This document shows, one piece after another, positions 35,053 through 44,194 of a stretch of DNA of 64,000 nucleotides. The number at the start of each line of letters is the position of its first letter. The stretch's first letter is position 1. Source of the stretch: Methylobacterium sp. J-026 (GTDB lineage Bacteria; Pseudomonadota; Alphaproteobacteria; Rhizobiales; Beijerinckiaceae); NCBI RefSeq assembly GCF_022829585.1, contig NZ_JAKSYC010000069.1, forward strand, positions 104,635 through 168,634. The letters are read 5' to 3'. The notes below the pieces were generated by a model that saw only the letters and a program-made list of their open reading frames with translations, had not been told where the DNA came from and searched no databases. Both the position numbers and the translations under genes were made by a program.

Positions 35053-35862
35053 ATGAACCGTGTCCTTCGACCCTCGCCAGCCGACCGGGCGGCACGTCGG
35101 CGCGGCGCCTGCGTCGGCGCGCTCCTCGTCGCCCTGGCAGGCCCGGCTGCGGCGGCCGACCGGGCGGTCGGCCTGAAGGCGCAGCCCGAGTTGATGCCGG
35201 GTATCGATGCGATGCCGCAGATAGAGGCGCCCGCCGACGACGCGGAGCGGCGAATCAACGCCGCGCTCCGGCGGCTCGACGAGAAAGTCCGCAAGGCCGC
35301 CCAGGCCTGTCGGGCCGAGGGGGGGACGCACAGCGATTGGGGGCGGACCGTGAAGACCCCGATGCGCGGCCCGCGCTTCCTGAGCGTCGAGATCGCCGAC
35401 GGCACCTATTGCGGCGGGCCCCACCCGAATGCCGCACTCATGGCGATCGTCTACGATCTCACGGCCGGAGCGCCGGTGGATTGGACCGCGCTGCTTCCGC
35501 CGTCCCTGACCGGCAAGGCCGCCCTCGAGACAGGTGCGGATGGGACCAAGATGGTGACGCTCGCCTCCGAGAGGCTGCACGCCCTGTACCTCAAAGGGTA
35601 TCGCCCGAAGACGGGCGATGCGAAGCGCGAGGGCGACGATGACGAATGCCGGGAGACCGTGTCGGATACGTCCCTGAACGGGCCACCGGCCATGATGGCA
35701 TGGCTGGATGCCGGGGCGGGCGGTCTCGCCGTCCATTTCGACCTGGCGCACGTCGTTCAAGCCTGCGCCGACACGGTGGTGATTCCCACCGCGGTGCTGC
35801 GCCGCGAGGGCGCCAAGCCGGCTCTGACGGACGCGCTCGACGCCGCGCATGCCAAGCCGTGA
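35053..35862 (+). CDS. Exported protein of unknown function, RsiV/DUF3298-like
   Basis: Encodes 269 residues. The N-terminus RRRGACVGALLVALAGPAAAAD is a signal peptide, so the product is periplasmic. The middle has GPRFLSVEIADGTYCGGPHPNAALMAIVYDLTAGAPVDWTALLP. It resembles the 'xxSxxxxxYxYxGGAHPxxxxxxxxxDLxTGxxxxxxxL' pattern of DUF3298/RsiV-like domains, which bind lysozyme or carbohydrate in known members. Cysteines at CRAEGG, YCGGP, ECRE and QACAD may pair. The match is partial, so family membership is tentative. It stands between the oppositely oriented oxidoreductase and putA. Confidence 0.65.
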   Translation: MNRVLRPSPADRAARRRGACVGALLVALAGPAAAADRAVGLKAQPELMPGIDAMPQIEAPADDAERRINAALRRLDEKVRKAAQACRAEGGTHSDWGRTVKTPMRGPRFLSVEIADGTYCGGPHPNAALMAIVYDLTAGAPVDWTALLPPSLTGKAALETGADGTKMVTLASERLHALYLKGYRPKTGDAKREGDDDECRETVSDTSLNGPPAMMAWLDAGAGGLAVHFDLAHVVQACADTVVIPTAVLRREGAKPALTDALDAAHAKP

Positions 35863-35973
35863 GGGCCTGAAGGGCGGGCATGTGGTCGTCGTGACTTCAA
35901 CCGCGGCGGCGGAGGGCGTAGCGTGCGCCATGGCCGGCGTAAGAGCCCGCCCGGCATCCCCGGGGGATGATCC

Positions 35974-38900
35974 TTGCCCGCATCTCGCAGCGCCGAGAAC
36001 GCAGCCGACCCGTTCGGATCCTGGGCCGACCGGCCGAGCCTCTCGCCCCTGCGTGGGGCCGTGGTCGCGGCCTGCCGGCAGCCCGAGGCGGATTGCGTCG
36101 CCGGGCTCCTCGATCGGGCGCGGCTCCCCGCCGAAGCTGCGGCGCGTGTCGCGGCCACGGCCCGGCAGCTCGTGGAGGCGCTCCGGAGCAAGGCCCGCCG
36201 CGGCGGGGTCGAGGGGCTCATCCACGAATATGCCCTGTCGAGCCAGGAGGGCGTCGCGCTGATGTGCCTCGCCGAGGCCCTGCTGCGCATCCCCGATGCG
36301 GCGACCCGCGACGCGCTGATCCGCGACAAGATCGCCGGCGGGGACTGGGCGGCCCATCTCGGCCACAGCCCGTCGCCCTTCGTGAACGCGGCGACCTGGG
36401 GCCTGCTGGTTACCGGCCGCCTCGCCGCCACCCGGGACGAGGCGGGCCTCTCCCACGCGCTCACCGGCCTGATCGCCCGCGGCGGCGAGCCGCTGATCCG
36501 CAAGGGCGTGGATCTCGCCGTTCGCCTGATGGGCGAGCAGTTCGTGACCGGCCGGACCATCGCCGAGGCCCTGCGCAACGCCGGGCGGCTGGAGGCGAAG
36601 GGCTACACCTATTCCTACGACATGCTGGGCGAGGCCGCCGTCACCGCCGAGGATGCGGCGCATTATCTCCGCGCCTACGCGGACGCGATCCGGGCGATCG
36701 GGGCGTCCTCGGCCGGGCGGGGATGGCTGCTCGGGCCGGGCATCTCGATCAAGCTGTCCGCGCTCCACCCGCGCTATGTCCGGTCGCAGCGCGGCCGCGT
36801 CCTGGCGGAGCTGCTGCCCCGGGTCCGGGACCTCTGCCGGCTGGCCCGGGGCTACGGGATCGGGCTCAACATCGACGCCGAGGAGGCCGACCGGCTCGAC
36901 CTGTCCCTGGACATCCTGGAGCGGCTCGCTCTGGACCCGGAGCTTTCCGGCTGGGACGGGCTCGGCTTCGTGGTCCAGGCCTACGGCAAGCGCTGCCCCG
37001 TCGTGATCGACGTGCTGATCGACCTCGCCCGGCGCAGCCGCCGGCGCCTGATGGTGCGCCTCGTCAAGGGCGCCTACTGGGACAGCGAGATCAAGCGCGC
37101 GCAGGTCGACGGGCTTTCCGACTTCCCGGTGTTCACCCGCAAGGTCCACACGGACGTGTCGTACCTCGCCTGCGCCCGCCGGCTCCTCGACGCCCCCGAC
37201 GCGGTCTTCCCGCAATTCGCCACCCACAACGCCCAGACCCTGGCCACCATCGTGGAGATGGCGGGGCCGGATTTCCGGCTCGGCCAGTACGAGTTCCAGT
37301 GCCTGCACGGGATGGGCGAGCCGCTCTACGAGGCCGTGGTGTCCGGCGCGTCCCTCCAGCGCCCGTGCCGGATCTACGCGCCCGTGGGGACGCACGAGAC
37401 CCTGCTCGCCTACCTGGTGCGCCGGCTCCTGGAGAACGGAGCGAACACCTCCTTCGTCCACCGGATCGCCGACGACTCGGTGCCGGTCGAGGCGCTGATC
37501 GCCGATCCGGTCGCGGTGGTGGAGGCGATGCCGGTGCCGGGGGCGCCGCACGAGCGGATCGCCCTGCCCGGCGCCCTCTACGGATCCGCCCGCGTCAACG
37601 CCGCCGGCCTCGATCTCGCCGACGAGGCGGCGCTCGTCCGTCTGGGGGATGGCTTGGCGGCGAGCGGCCGGACCGCGTGGCGGGCAATGCCCCCGGAGAG
37701 CGATGCGGACCCGGCCGGGACGCCCGTGCGCAACCCGGCCGATCACGGGGACGTGGTCGGATATGTCCGCGCGGCGGCGCCCGCCGATATCGAGCGGGCC
37801 CTCGCGCGCGCCGATGCCGCGGCCCCGGCCTGGGCGAACACGGCGCCGGCCGGGCGGGCCGCCGCCCTGCGGCGCGCCGCCGACGCCTTCGAGGCGGGGA
37901 TGCCGCCGGTGATCGGGCTGATCGTGCGCGAGGCCGGCAAGTCGTATGCGAACGCGGTCGCGGAGATCCGCGAGGCCGTGGATTTCCTGCGCTATTACGC
38001 GGCCGAGGCCGAGCGGACGCTCGGCCCGGGACACGCGCCGCTCGGCCCCGTGGCCTGCATCGCGCCCTGGAATTTTCCGCTGGCGATCTTCGTCGGGCAG
38101 GTGGCGGCTGCCCTGGCGGCGGGCAACCCGGTCCTCGCCAAGCCCGCCGAGGAAACGCCGCTCGCCGCCGCGGAGGCGGTGCGGGTGCTGCACGCGGCGG
38201 GGATTCCGGACGCCGTGCTGCAGATCCTCCCGGGTGACGGCGCGGTCGGCGCCGCCCTGGTGGCGGACCCGCGGGTGCAGGGGGTGATGTTCACCGGCTC
38301 GACGGCGGTCGCCCAGGCGATCCAGCGTTGCCTCGCCGAGCGCCTGGACCGGCACGGGGAGCCCGTGCCGCTCATCGCCGAGACCGGCGGCCAGAACGCC
38401 CTGGTGGTGGATTCCTCCGCCCTGTCCGAGCAGGTGGTGGCGGACGTGATCGCCTCGGCCTTCGACTCGGCGGGCCAGCGCTGCTCGGCCCTGCGGATCC
38501 TGTGCCTGCAGGAGGAGATCGCCGAGCGGACCCTGCACATGCTGAAGGGCGCCCTCGACGAGCTGGCGGTCGGCGATCCCCGCCGCCTCGCCACCGATAT
38601 CGGCCCGGTCGTCACCGCCGCGGCCGCCGAGCGGATCGACGCGCACGTGGCCGCGATGCGCGCCCGGGGCTTTGCCGTCCATCACTGCGCTCTCCCGGCC
38701 GAAACCGGCACCGGGACCTTCGTGCCGCCGACCCTGATCGAGATCGACGGCGTGGCCGATGTCGAGCACGAGGTCTTCGGGCCGGTGCTGCACGTGCTGC
38801 GCTACCGGCGCGCGGATCTCGGGCGCCTCTTCAAGGCGATCGCGCCCACGGGCTACGGCCTGACCTTCGGCGTCCACAGCCGCATCGACCAGACGCTCGC

Positions 38901-39645
38901 CCAGGCCCTCGCTGGCGTTCCGGTCGGCAACCGCTACGTGAACCGCACCCTCATCGGCGCCGTCGTGGGCGTGCAGCCCTTCGGCGGTTCCGGCCTGTCG
39001 GGCACGGGCCCGAAGGCCGGCGGGCCGCTCTATCTCGGGCGGCTGGTCCGGAGGGCGCCGGAGGCCGCCCTGGACGGGATCGCGGCGGCCGCGTTCCCGG
39101 TCCCCTCCTATCTGGAATGGCTGAGAGCACACCGGCACGGCACCCTGGCCGCGCGCCTCGCGGCGGCGCGCTCCCCCGCCCTCGCGGAGATCGCCCTGGC
39201 CGGTCCGGTCGGTGAGCGCAACCTCTACGCCCTGCGGCCGCGCGGACGCGTCGCCGCCGTTGCGGAGACGGAGGCGGGGCTCCTGCTCCAGCTTGGCGCC
39301 ATCCTCGCCTGCGGGAACTGCGCGGTCGTCGTCGGCGCCGAGGGCAGCCGCGCTGTCCTGCGCGACCTTCCGGCCGAGCTGGCGGCGCGGATCGGGCACG
39401 CGCCCGACCTCGACGCAGCGGGCGAGCTCGGGGCGATCCTGTACGAGGGCGAGGCGGCGGGGCTGCTGGCCCTGGTCCGGGCGGTCGCGGCCCGGCCGGG
39501 GGCGATCCTGACGGTCCAGGCCCGCCGGCCGGACGCGCTGGCGGCCGGGGATCTCTACGGGGTGGCCGGCCTCGTCGGGGAGGTCTCGACCTCGGTCAAC
39601 ACGGCCGCGGCCGGCGGCAATGCCAGCCTGATGAGCGTCGGCTGA
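35974..39645 (+). CDS. putA: Bifunctional proline dehydrogenase / L-glutamate-gamma-semialdehyde dehydrogenase
   Basis: Encodes 1223 residues, probably from TTG 35974 behind GGGGGA, as no in-frame ATG precedes the fold. Domains: alpha region (about 10-140), FAD proline dehydrogenase barrel (about 145-500) with GPGISIKLSALHPRY, LVKGAYWDSEIKRAQ and QLHGMGE-like CLHGMGEPLY; aldehyde dehydrogenase (about 560-1020) with IAPWNFPLAIF, ETGGQNALVVD (Glu803) and SAGQRCSALRIL (nucleophile Cys837); and a C-terminal ALDH-like extension (about 1030-1223). The N-terminal ribbon-helix-helix repressor domain of E. coli PutA is missing, so this is a catalytic-only type that should not regulate its own gene. 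It oxidises proline to glutamate at the membrane. Confidence 0.95.
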   Translation: MPASRSAENAADPFGSWADRPSLSPLRGAVVAACRQPEADCVAGLLDRARLPAEAAARVAATARQLVEALRSKARRGGVEGLIHEYALSSQEGVALMCLAEALLRIPDAATRDALIRDKIAGGDWAAHLGHSPSPFVNAATWGLLVTGRLAATRDEAGLSHALTGLIARGGEPLIRKGVDLAVRLMGEQFVTGRTIAEALRNAGRLEAKGYTYSYDMLGEAAVTAEDAAHYLRAYADAIRAIGASSAGRGWLLGPGISIKLSALHPRYVRSQRGRVLAELLPRVRDLCRLARGYGIGLNIDAEEADRLDLSLDILERLALDPELSGWDGLGFVVQAYGKRCPVVIDVLIDLARRSRRRLMVRLVKGAYWDSEIKRAQVDGLSDFPVFTRKVHTDVSYLACARRLLDAPDAVFPQFATHNAQTLATIVEMAGPDFRLGQYEFQCLHGMGEPLYEAVVSGASLQRPCRIYAPVGTHETLLAYLVRRLLENGANTSFVHRIADDSVPVEALIADPVAVVEAMPVPGAPHERIALPGALYGSARVNAAGLDLADEAALVRLGDGLAASGRTAWRAMPPESDADPAGTPVRNPADHGDVVGYVRAAAPADIERALARADAAAPAWANTAPAGRAAALRRAADAFEAGMPPVIGLIVREAGKSYANAVAEIREAVDFLRYYAAEAERTLGPGHAPLGPVACIAPWNFPLAIFVGQVAAALAAGNPVLAKPAEETPLAAAEAVRVLHAAGIPDAVLQILPGDGAVGAALVADPRVQGVMFTGSTAVAQAIQRCLAERLDRHGEPVPLIAETGGQNALVVDSSALSEQVVADVIASAFDSAGQRCSALRILCLQEEIAERTLHMLKGALDELAVGDPRRLATDIGPVVTAAAAERIDAHVAAMRARGFAVHHCALPAETGTGTFVPPTLIEIDGVADVEHEVFGPVLHVLRYRRADLGRLFKAIAPTGYGLTFGVHSRIDQTLAQALAGVPVGNRYVNRTLIGAVVGVQPFGGSGLSGTGPKAGGPLYLGRLVRRAPEAALDGIAAAAFPVPSYLEWLRAHRHGTLAARLAAARSPALAEIALAGPVGERNLYALRPRGRVAAVAETEAGLLLQLGAILACGNCAVVVGAEGSRAVLRDLPAELAARIGHAPDLDAAGELGAILYEGEAAGLLALVRAVAARPGAILTVQARRPDALAAGDLYGVAGLVGEVSTSVNTAAAGGNASLMSVG

Positions 39646-39660
39646 GCGCGGGTGTCCCCG

Positions 39661-41253
39661 TCAGGCCGAGCGGCGCAGGTTCCAGAACAGCGGCAGGCCG
39701 GTCAGCATGCCCTCCAGGTCGCGCCGATAGGCGGTCGGCTGAAAATACTGGCCGCAGGGGAGATACGCGCCGACCGCGAGGACCCGGGCCTGGATCCGGG
39801 CCGCCAGCGCTTTCTGAGCCGCGAGGTCCGGCGCCGCGAACCAATCGGCGCGCAAGGCCTCCAGGGGCGCGTCGGTGAGCCAGCTCGGGATGCCGGCCCG
39901 GCCATTGCCGCGGATCGCCAGATGGTAGGCCGGCGAGAGGTGATCGAGGCCGCCGGAGAAGATGCCGAACATCGACCATCCGCCCTGATCGAGGGGCTTC
40001 GGGCTCAGGATCCGCTGGTTCACCGTGCCCCAGTCGGTGGACACCAATTCGAGGTTCATCCCGAGCTTGCGGCAGAGCTCGGCCATTACCTCGCAGAGCG
40101 CGTTGATCCGCGGCACGTCCGTGCCGGAGAGCAGGACGACCCGCTCCCCGCGATAGCCCGCCGCGGACAAAGCCTGCTTCGCCGCGTCGAGGTCGCGCGG
40201 CCCGGTGAGCACCGCGATCCCGGCCTCCGAGGCCATCGGGCCGCCGGGGGTGAAGACACCCACCGGGCCGCGCCGGATCGACGGATCGCTGCCGGCGACC
40301 GCATCCATCATCTCGGTCTGGTCGATGGCCGTGAGCAGGGCATGGCTGATCGCCGGGTTGTCGAAGGGCGGCAGCGTGTGATTGAGGCGGATCTGGCCGA
40401 TCAGGCCGGCGGTCTCCACCAGCTCCACCCGCAGGGACGGCTGCCGCATCAGGTCGGGGACGAGATCGACCAGGGGCTGCTCCCACCAATCGACCTCGCC
40501 GGAGCGCAGGGCGCCCGCGGCGGTGGCGCCGTCCGGGATGGTGCGCCACTCAACGCGATCGAAATGCGCGATCCGCGGACCGGCCGTGAAGCTCGGGCGG
40601 CCCTCCAGGCGGGGCCGGTAATCCGCGAAGCGCTGATAGACGTTGAGCGCGCCGGGCACCCGCTCGGCGGCGACGTAGCGGTACGGCCCGCTGCCGACGA
40701 TCTCGGGCACCGCCTGCGTGGCGGGGGTGGTGCTCAGCCGCTCGGGCATGATCACCGGGATGTAGGAGGTCGGCTTCGCCAGGGCGTCCGGCAGCAGCGG
40801 GAAGGGCCGGTTGAGCCGGAACTGCACCACCGTGTCGGAGGGGGCGGACAGCTCGTCCACCGCGGCGAACAGGGCGCCGCCATAGGCATCGCGCTTGGAC
40901 CAGCGCGCCAGGCTCGCCACCACGTCGCGGCCGAGGACCGGGGTTCCGTCGTGGAAGCGCAGGCCGTCCCGCAGCGTCAGGCGCCACGTCAGCCCGTCTT
41001 CTGCCACCGCGTGCCCGGCGACCATCTGCGGCTGGGCGCGATAGGCGGCATCGAGGCTGTAGAGGGTGTCGAAGACCATCAGCGCATGGGTGCGCGTGAC
41101 GTAGTTGGTGGTGATGATCGGATCGAGCAGCGCCAGATCGGCGTAGGGCACGAAGCGCAGCGTCGTGGCCGAGGCCGCCCGGACCAGCGCCGGCCGCGCC
41201 AGGGAGGCGGCCATCAGGGCCCCGGCGCCTCCGAGCAGCCTGCGTCGCTCCAT
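39661..41253 (-). CDS. Peptide/nickel-type ABC substrate-binding protein, orphan
   Basis: Encodes 530 residues. The twin-arginine signal ERRRLLGGAGALMAASLARPALVRA targets it to the periplasm by Tat. The SBP family 5 domain shows LDPIITTNYVTRTHALMVFDTLY, DGLTWRLTLRDGLRFHDGTPV (the family signature), VGSGPYRY, and IRLNHTLPPFDNPAISHALLTAID. DppA/OppA-type proteins bind peptides, nickel chelates or other solutes. No permease or ATPase gene lies nearby, so it must use a transporter encoded elsewhere or act as a scavenger. Convergent with putA (15 bases between stops). Confidence 0.9.
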   Translation of the reverse strand: MERRRLLGGAGALMAASLARPALVRAASATTLRFVPYADLALLDPIITTNYVTRTHALMVFDTLYSLDAAYRAQPQMVAGHAVAEDGLTWRLTLRDGLRFHDGTPVLGRDVVASLARWSKRDAYGGALFAAVDELSAPSDTVVQFRLNRPFPLLPDALAKPTSYIPVIMPERLSTTPATQAVPEIVGSGPYRYVAAERVPGALNVYQRFADYRPRLEGRPSFTAGPRIAHFDRVEWRTIPDGATAAGALRSGEVDWWEQPLVDLVPDLMRQPSLRVELVETAGLIGQIRLNHTLPPFDNPAISHALLTAIDQTEMMDAVAGSDPSIRRGPVGVFTPGGPMASEAGIAVLTGPRDLDAAKQALSAAGYRGERVVLLSGTDVPRINALCEVMAELCRKLGMNLELVSTDWGTVNQRILSPKPLDQGGWSMFGIFSGGLDHLSPAYHLAIRGNGRAGIPSWLTDAPLEALRADWFAAPDLAAQKALAARIQARVLAVGAYLPCGQYFQPTAYRRDLEGMLTGLPLFWNLRRSA

Positions 41254-41340
41254 CAGCCAGTCCCCGTCGCATCGGCCGGCGACCCCTGCAAGGGGTACGC
41301 CAGCGGCGCGATCAGGCGGGGCGACGGGGCGGGCGGCCGA

Positions 41341-41634
41341 TCAGGCCGCGCGCGACCAGCGGATGTCGCCGAGGCTCTCGCGGAAGGCGAAGCGGGCCAG
41401 GTGATCGGCCACGACATTCTCCAGCCGGGTGAGGTTCACCGGATCGGAACTGTCGATGCGCATCACGAGGGCGTCCGGCTCGGCGTCGAAGGTGCAGACG
41501 CGATCCTCGCCGAACGGCACGGTGCCGTGCTCGGGGGTCGCCTCGACCTTGAACTTGTGGCTCCAGTGCCGGCAGAGCTGCTGCAGGTAGCGGCTCGCTT
41601 CCGTGGTCTGCACGCGGGCCAGTGAGGTAGGCAT
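41341..41634 (-). CDS. DUF2218 domain protein
   Basis: Encodes 97 residues. LARVQTTEASRYLQQLCRHWSHKFKVEATPEHGTVPFGEDRVCTFDAEPDALVMRIDS follows the DUF2218 pattern, where 'SxAxVxTxxAxxYLxQLCxHxxHKxxV' opens the domain. In other bacteria this domain is fused to or beside siderophore-interacting FAD proteins; no such partner is seen here. A GGAG lies about 10 bases upstream of the ATG. A palindrome at 41690-41707 in its promoter region suggests regulation by a dimeric repressor. Confidence 0.85.
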   Translation of the reverse strand: MPTSLARVQTTEASRYLQQLCRHWSHKFKVEATPEHGTVPFGEDRVCTFDAEPDALVMRIDSSDPVNLTRLENVVADHLARFAFRESLGDIRWSRAA

Positions 41635-41689
41635 TCCGTCGATCTCCAGATGGGTGTGATACAGCCTGTCGTTGACGGTTCGTCAGTCG

Positions 41690-41707
41690 ATCTCGCATCT
41701 GCGAGAT
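41690..41707. promoter_or_regulatory. Palindromic operator-like site upstream of the DUF2218 gene
   Basis: ATCTCGCA and TGCGAGAT form a perfect 8-bp dyad separated by TC. Its near edge is 56 bases before the DUF2218 start codon, a normal position for a repressor site. The regulator is not identifiable; TetR-, PadR- and HxlR-type factors bind sites of this size and symmetry. Confidence 0.5.
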
Positions 41708-41783
41708 AGGAAGAGTCCAGAGCAATTGCTATGCCGGGCTCCGACGCACCGGTCCGCGCCGTTGTCGAGAAGGGTGTGTCCGC

Positions 41784-41806
41784 CGCGTTAGCAGGGGCTT
41801 AACGCG
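41784..41806 (-). terminator. Hairpin after the FAD-linked oxidase gene
   Basis: CGCGTTA (41784-41790) and TAACGCG (41800-41806) form a 7-bp stem with a 9-base loop, 85 bases past the oxidase stop on its strand. Possible terminator without a T-run. The rest of 41635-41890 contains no convincing gene. Confidence 0.35.
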
Positions 41807-41890
41807 ACGGGCCGGCGCCGCGGATGGCGGCGGGGCGTGGCTGTCCTGCACCGGCCTCGGTGCCGAATTATGGCGCGCTGCACAAAATCC

Positions 41891-43342
41891 TCATCCCTGG
41901 GAGTCCGGTTCGCGGGTGCGCCCGGCGATGACCTTTCCAGGGTTGAGGAGGTGCTGCGGGTCGAGGGCTTCCTTGAGCCTGCGCATCAGGTCGAGGCCAA
42001 CCGGATCGCCGTAGCGTTCGAGTTCGTCGCGCTTGATCAGACCGACACCGTGCTCGGCCGCGATGGAGCCGCCGAGCCCGTGCACGATGTCGTGAACGAT
42101 GCGGTTGAACCGGCCCCATTCGGCCAGGAAGTCCGCGGGCGCCATGCCGACGGGCTGCGACAGGTTGAAGTGGATGTTGCCGTCCCCGAAATGGCCGAAG
42201 CCGCAGGGGCGCAGGCCCGGCATCGCCGCCGTGCAGGCCGCGCCGGCCCGCTCCAGGAACTCGGGCAGGCGCGACAGGGGGACCGACACGTCGTGCTTGA
42301 TCGAGGCACCCTCGCGAGTCTGCGCCTCGGGGACGCCCTCGCGCAGCCGCCAGAGAGCGTCGTTCTGCGCGCCGCTCGCGCCGATCGTGGCATCGGCGAT
42401 CAGCCCGTCCTCCAGCGCCGCGCCGAGCGCCGATTCCAGCGCACCCCGCACGTCCGCGTCCGGGCGGGCCGAGGCGACCTCGATCAGCGCGTAGGCGCCG
42501 TGCGTGCCCGCGAGCGGCGGGACCGTACCCGGGACATGGCGCAGGACGATCTCCAGCGCGAAGGGCGGCAGGTACTCGAACGCCGTCAGGTCCCGGTCCA
42601 TCCGGCCCCGCAGGGCCACGAACAGGTCGAGGGCGGCGCGGGCCGAATCCAGCCCCACGAAGGCGACGCTCGTGGCGCGCGGCCGCGGGAACAGCTTCAG
42701 CACCGCCGCGGTGACGATGCCGAGGGTCCCCTCCGAGCCGATGAACAGCTGCTTCAGGTCGTAGCCGGCATTGTCCTTGCGCAGGGCTCTCAGGCCGTTC
42801 CACACCCGGCCGTCCGCCAGGACGACCTCCAGTCCGAGGACGAGATCCCGGGCATTGCCGTAGGCCAGGACGGCGATGCCGCCGGCATTGGTGGCGATCC
42901 CGCCGCCGATCCGGGCCGAGCCGCGCGACGCATAGGAAAGCGGGAACAGCAGACCGGCGGCCTCCGCGGCGTCCTGGACGTCCTGGAGGATCATCCCGGC
43001 CTCCACGGTGATGGTGGCGTCCACCGGGTCGACGGCGCGCAGGCGCGTCATCCGTTCCAGGGACAGGACGAATCCACCCTGCGGGATCCCGGCACCGGTG
43101 AGCCCGGTATTGCCGCCGAGCGGCACCACCGGCAGGCCCGCCTGCGTGCAGGCACGCAGGGCGAACGCCACCTCCGCGGTGCAGCCGGGCCGCAGCACCG
43201 CCAGGGCCGTGCCCGTGAACAGCTTCCGGCTCTCGACCAGATAGGGCGCCAGATCCTCCGGCTCGGTGAGCACGTGGCGCGGGCCGAGTCCGTCGCGGAG
43301 CGCGGCGAGGAGGGTGTCGTGGGCGGTCGCGGTCGGGATCAT
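41891..43342 (-). CDS. FAD-linked oxidase, GlcD/D-lactate dehydrogenase type
   Basis: Encodes 483 residues from ATG 43342; the frame runs to 43510 but the extra 56 residues are not family-like. The PCMH FAD-binding domain has PVVPLGGNTGLTGAGIPQGG, GMILQDVQDAAEAAGLLFPL, SARIGGGIATNAGGIAVLAYGNARDLVLGLEVVLADG and KDNAGYDLKQLFIGSEGTLGIVT. The C-terminal domain ends in GFGHFGDGNIHFN, AAEHGVGLIKRDEL and KEALDPQHLLNPGKVI, as in GlcD, Dld2 and D-2-hydroxyglutarate dehydrogenases. It oxidises a D-2-hydroxyacid; which one is unclear. It diverges from an FAH-family gene across 136 bases. Confidence 0.92.
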   Translation of the reverse strand: MIPTATAHDTLLAALRDGLGPRHVLTEPEDLAPYLVESRKLFTGTALAVLRPGCTAEVAFALRACTQAGLPVVPLGGNTGLTGAGIPQGGFVLSLERMTRLRAVDPVDATITVEAGMILQDVQDAAEAAGLLFPLSYASRGSARIGGGIATNAGGIAVLAYGNARDLVLGLEVVLADGRVWNGLRALRKDNAGYDLKQLFIGSEGTLGIVTAAVLKLFPRPRATSVAFVGLDSARAALDLFVALRGRMDRDLTAFEYLPPFALEIVLRHVPGTVPPLAGTHGAYALIEVASARPDADVRGALESALGAALEDGLIADATIGASGAQNDALWRLREGVPEAQTREGASIKHDVSVPLSRLPEFLERAGAACTAAMPGLRPCGFGHFGDGNIHFNLSQPVGMAPADFLAEWGRFNRIVHDIVHGLGGSIAAEHGVGLIKRDELERYGDPVGLDLMRRLKEALDPQHLLNPGKVIAGRTREPDSQG

Positions 43343-43478
43343 CGCGAAGATTTTGTAGACCAGAGGGCGCGAACGGCAACCGACAGTATGGCGCGCGGCA
43401 CCATGGACCTTACAACGGTCGCGTCGATCCCGGGTCTCTCCATGCCCGACCCCCGGACGTTCCACCGCAGAGGCTGAG

Positions 43479-44174
43479 ATGCTCTCCGTCATCCAGAACC
43501 CGCCCCGCATCGCGCTCCCGGTCGCCGGCAGCGGCGATCTCTTCCCCGTCCGCCGCGTCTATTGCGTGGGGCGCAACTACGCCGCCCATGCCCGCGAGAT
43601 GGGCGCCGATCCGGACCGCGAGCCGCCGTTCTTCTTCATGAAGCCCGCCGATGCCCTGCAGATCGTGGGCTCCGAGCCGACGGCCCACCCCTATCCGTCC
43701 AAGACCAGCAACTACCATTTCGAGGTCGAGCTGGTCGCCGCGCTCGCCGAGGGCGGCAGCGACATTCCGGCCGAGAGCGCCCTGGACCACGTCTACGGCT
43801 ACGCGATCGGCCTCGACATGACCCGGCGCGACGTCCAGGACGAGGCCAAGAAGCTGTCGCGCCCCTGGGATACCGCCAAGGCGGCTGACGGATCCGGACC
43901 GATCGGTCTCCTGCACCCGGTGTCGCTGATCGGCCACCCGGCGCGGGGCCCGATCACCCTGTCGGTGGACGGCGAGACCCGGCAGAGGGGCGACCTCGGC
44001 GACATGATCTGGTCGGTGGCCGAGCAGATCGCCTATCTCTCGGGATACTTCGCGCTCCAACCGGGGGATCTCATCTTCACCGGCACCCCGTCCGGCGTCG
44101 GTCCGGTCGAGCGTGGCCAGCGCATGGTGGCCTCGATCGCCGGCCTCGGCGCGATCACCCTCGACGTCGTCTGA
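43479..44174 (+). CDS. Fumarylacetoacetate hydrolase-family protein
   Basis: Encodes 231 residues. The FAH core is clear: [40 protein letters not shown] (metal-binding Glu residues), [19 protein letters not shown] (metal Asp) and [18 protein letters not shown]. Close relatives act as fumarylpyruvate or acylpyruvate hydrolases or as oxaloacetate decarboxylases. Divergence from a 2-hydroxyacid oxidase suggests organic-acid metabolism. The 43343-43478 gap should hold both promoters. A NUDIX gene follows after 20 bases. Confidence 0.92.
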   Translation: MLSVIQNPPRIALPVAGSGDLFPVRRVYCVGRNYAAHAREMGADPDREPPFFFMKPADALQIVGSEPTAHPYPSKTSNYHFEVELVAALAEGGSDIPAESALDHVYGYAIGLDMTRRDVQDEAKKLSRPWDTAKAADGSGPIGLLHPVSLIGHPARGPITLSVDGETRQRGDLGDMIWSVAEQIAYLSGYFALQPGDLIFTGTPSGVGPVERGQRMVASIAGLGAITLDVV

Positions 44175-44194
44175 TCCGGGCGGCGGCGATCGTC

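Noticed and set aside
34942..39399. A 1485-codon open frame on the minus strand, antisense to putA and its neighbours
   Set aside because: The translation is rich in Arg, Gly, His and Asp with no domain. The plus strand here encodes PutA with all catalytic motifs. Long antisense frames are a normal by-product of very GC-rich coding DNA.
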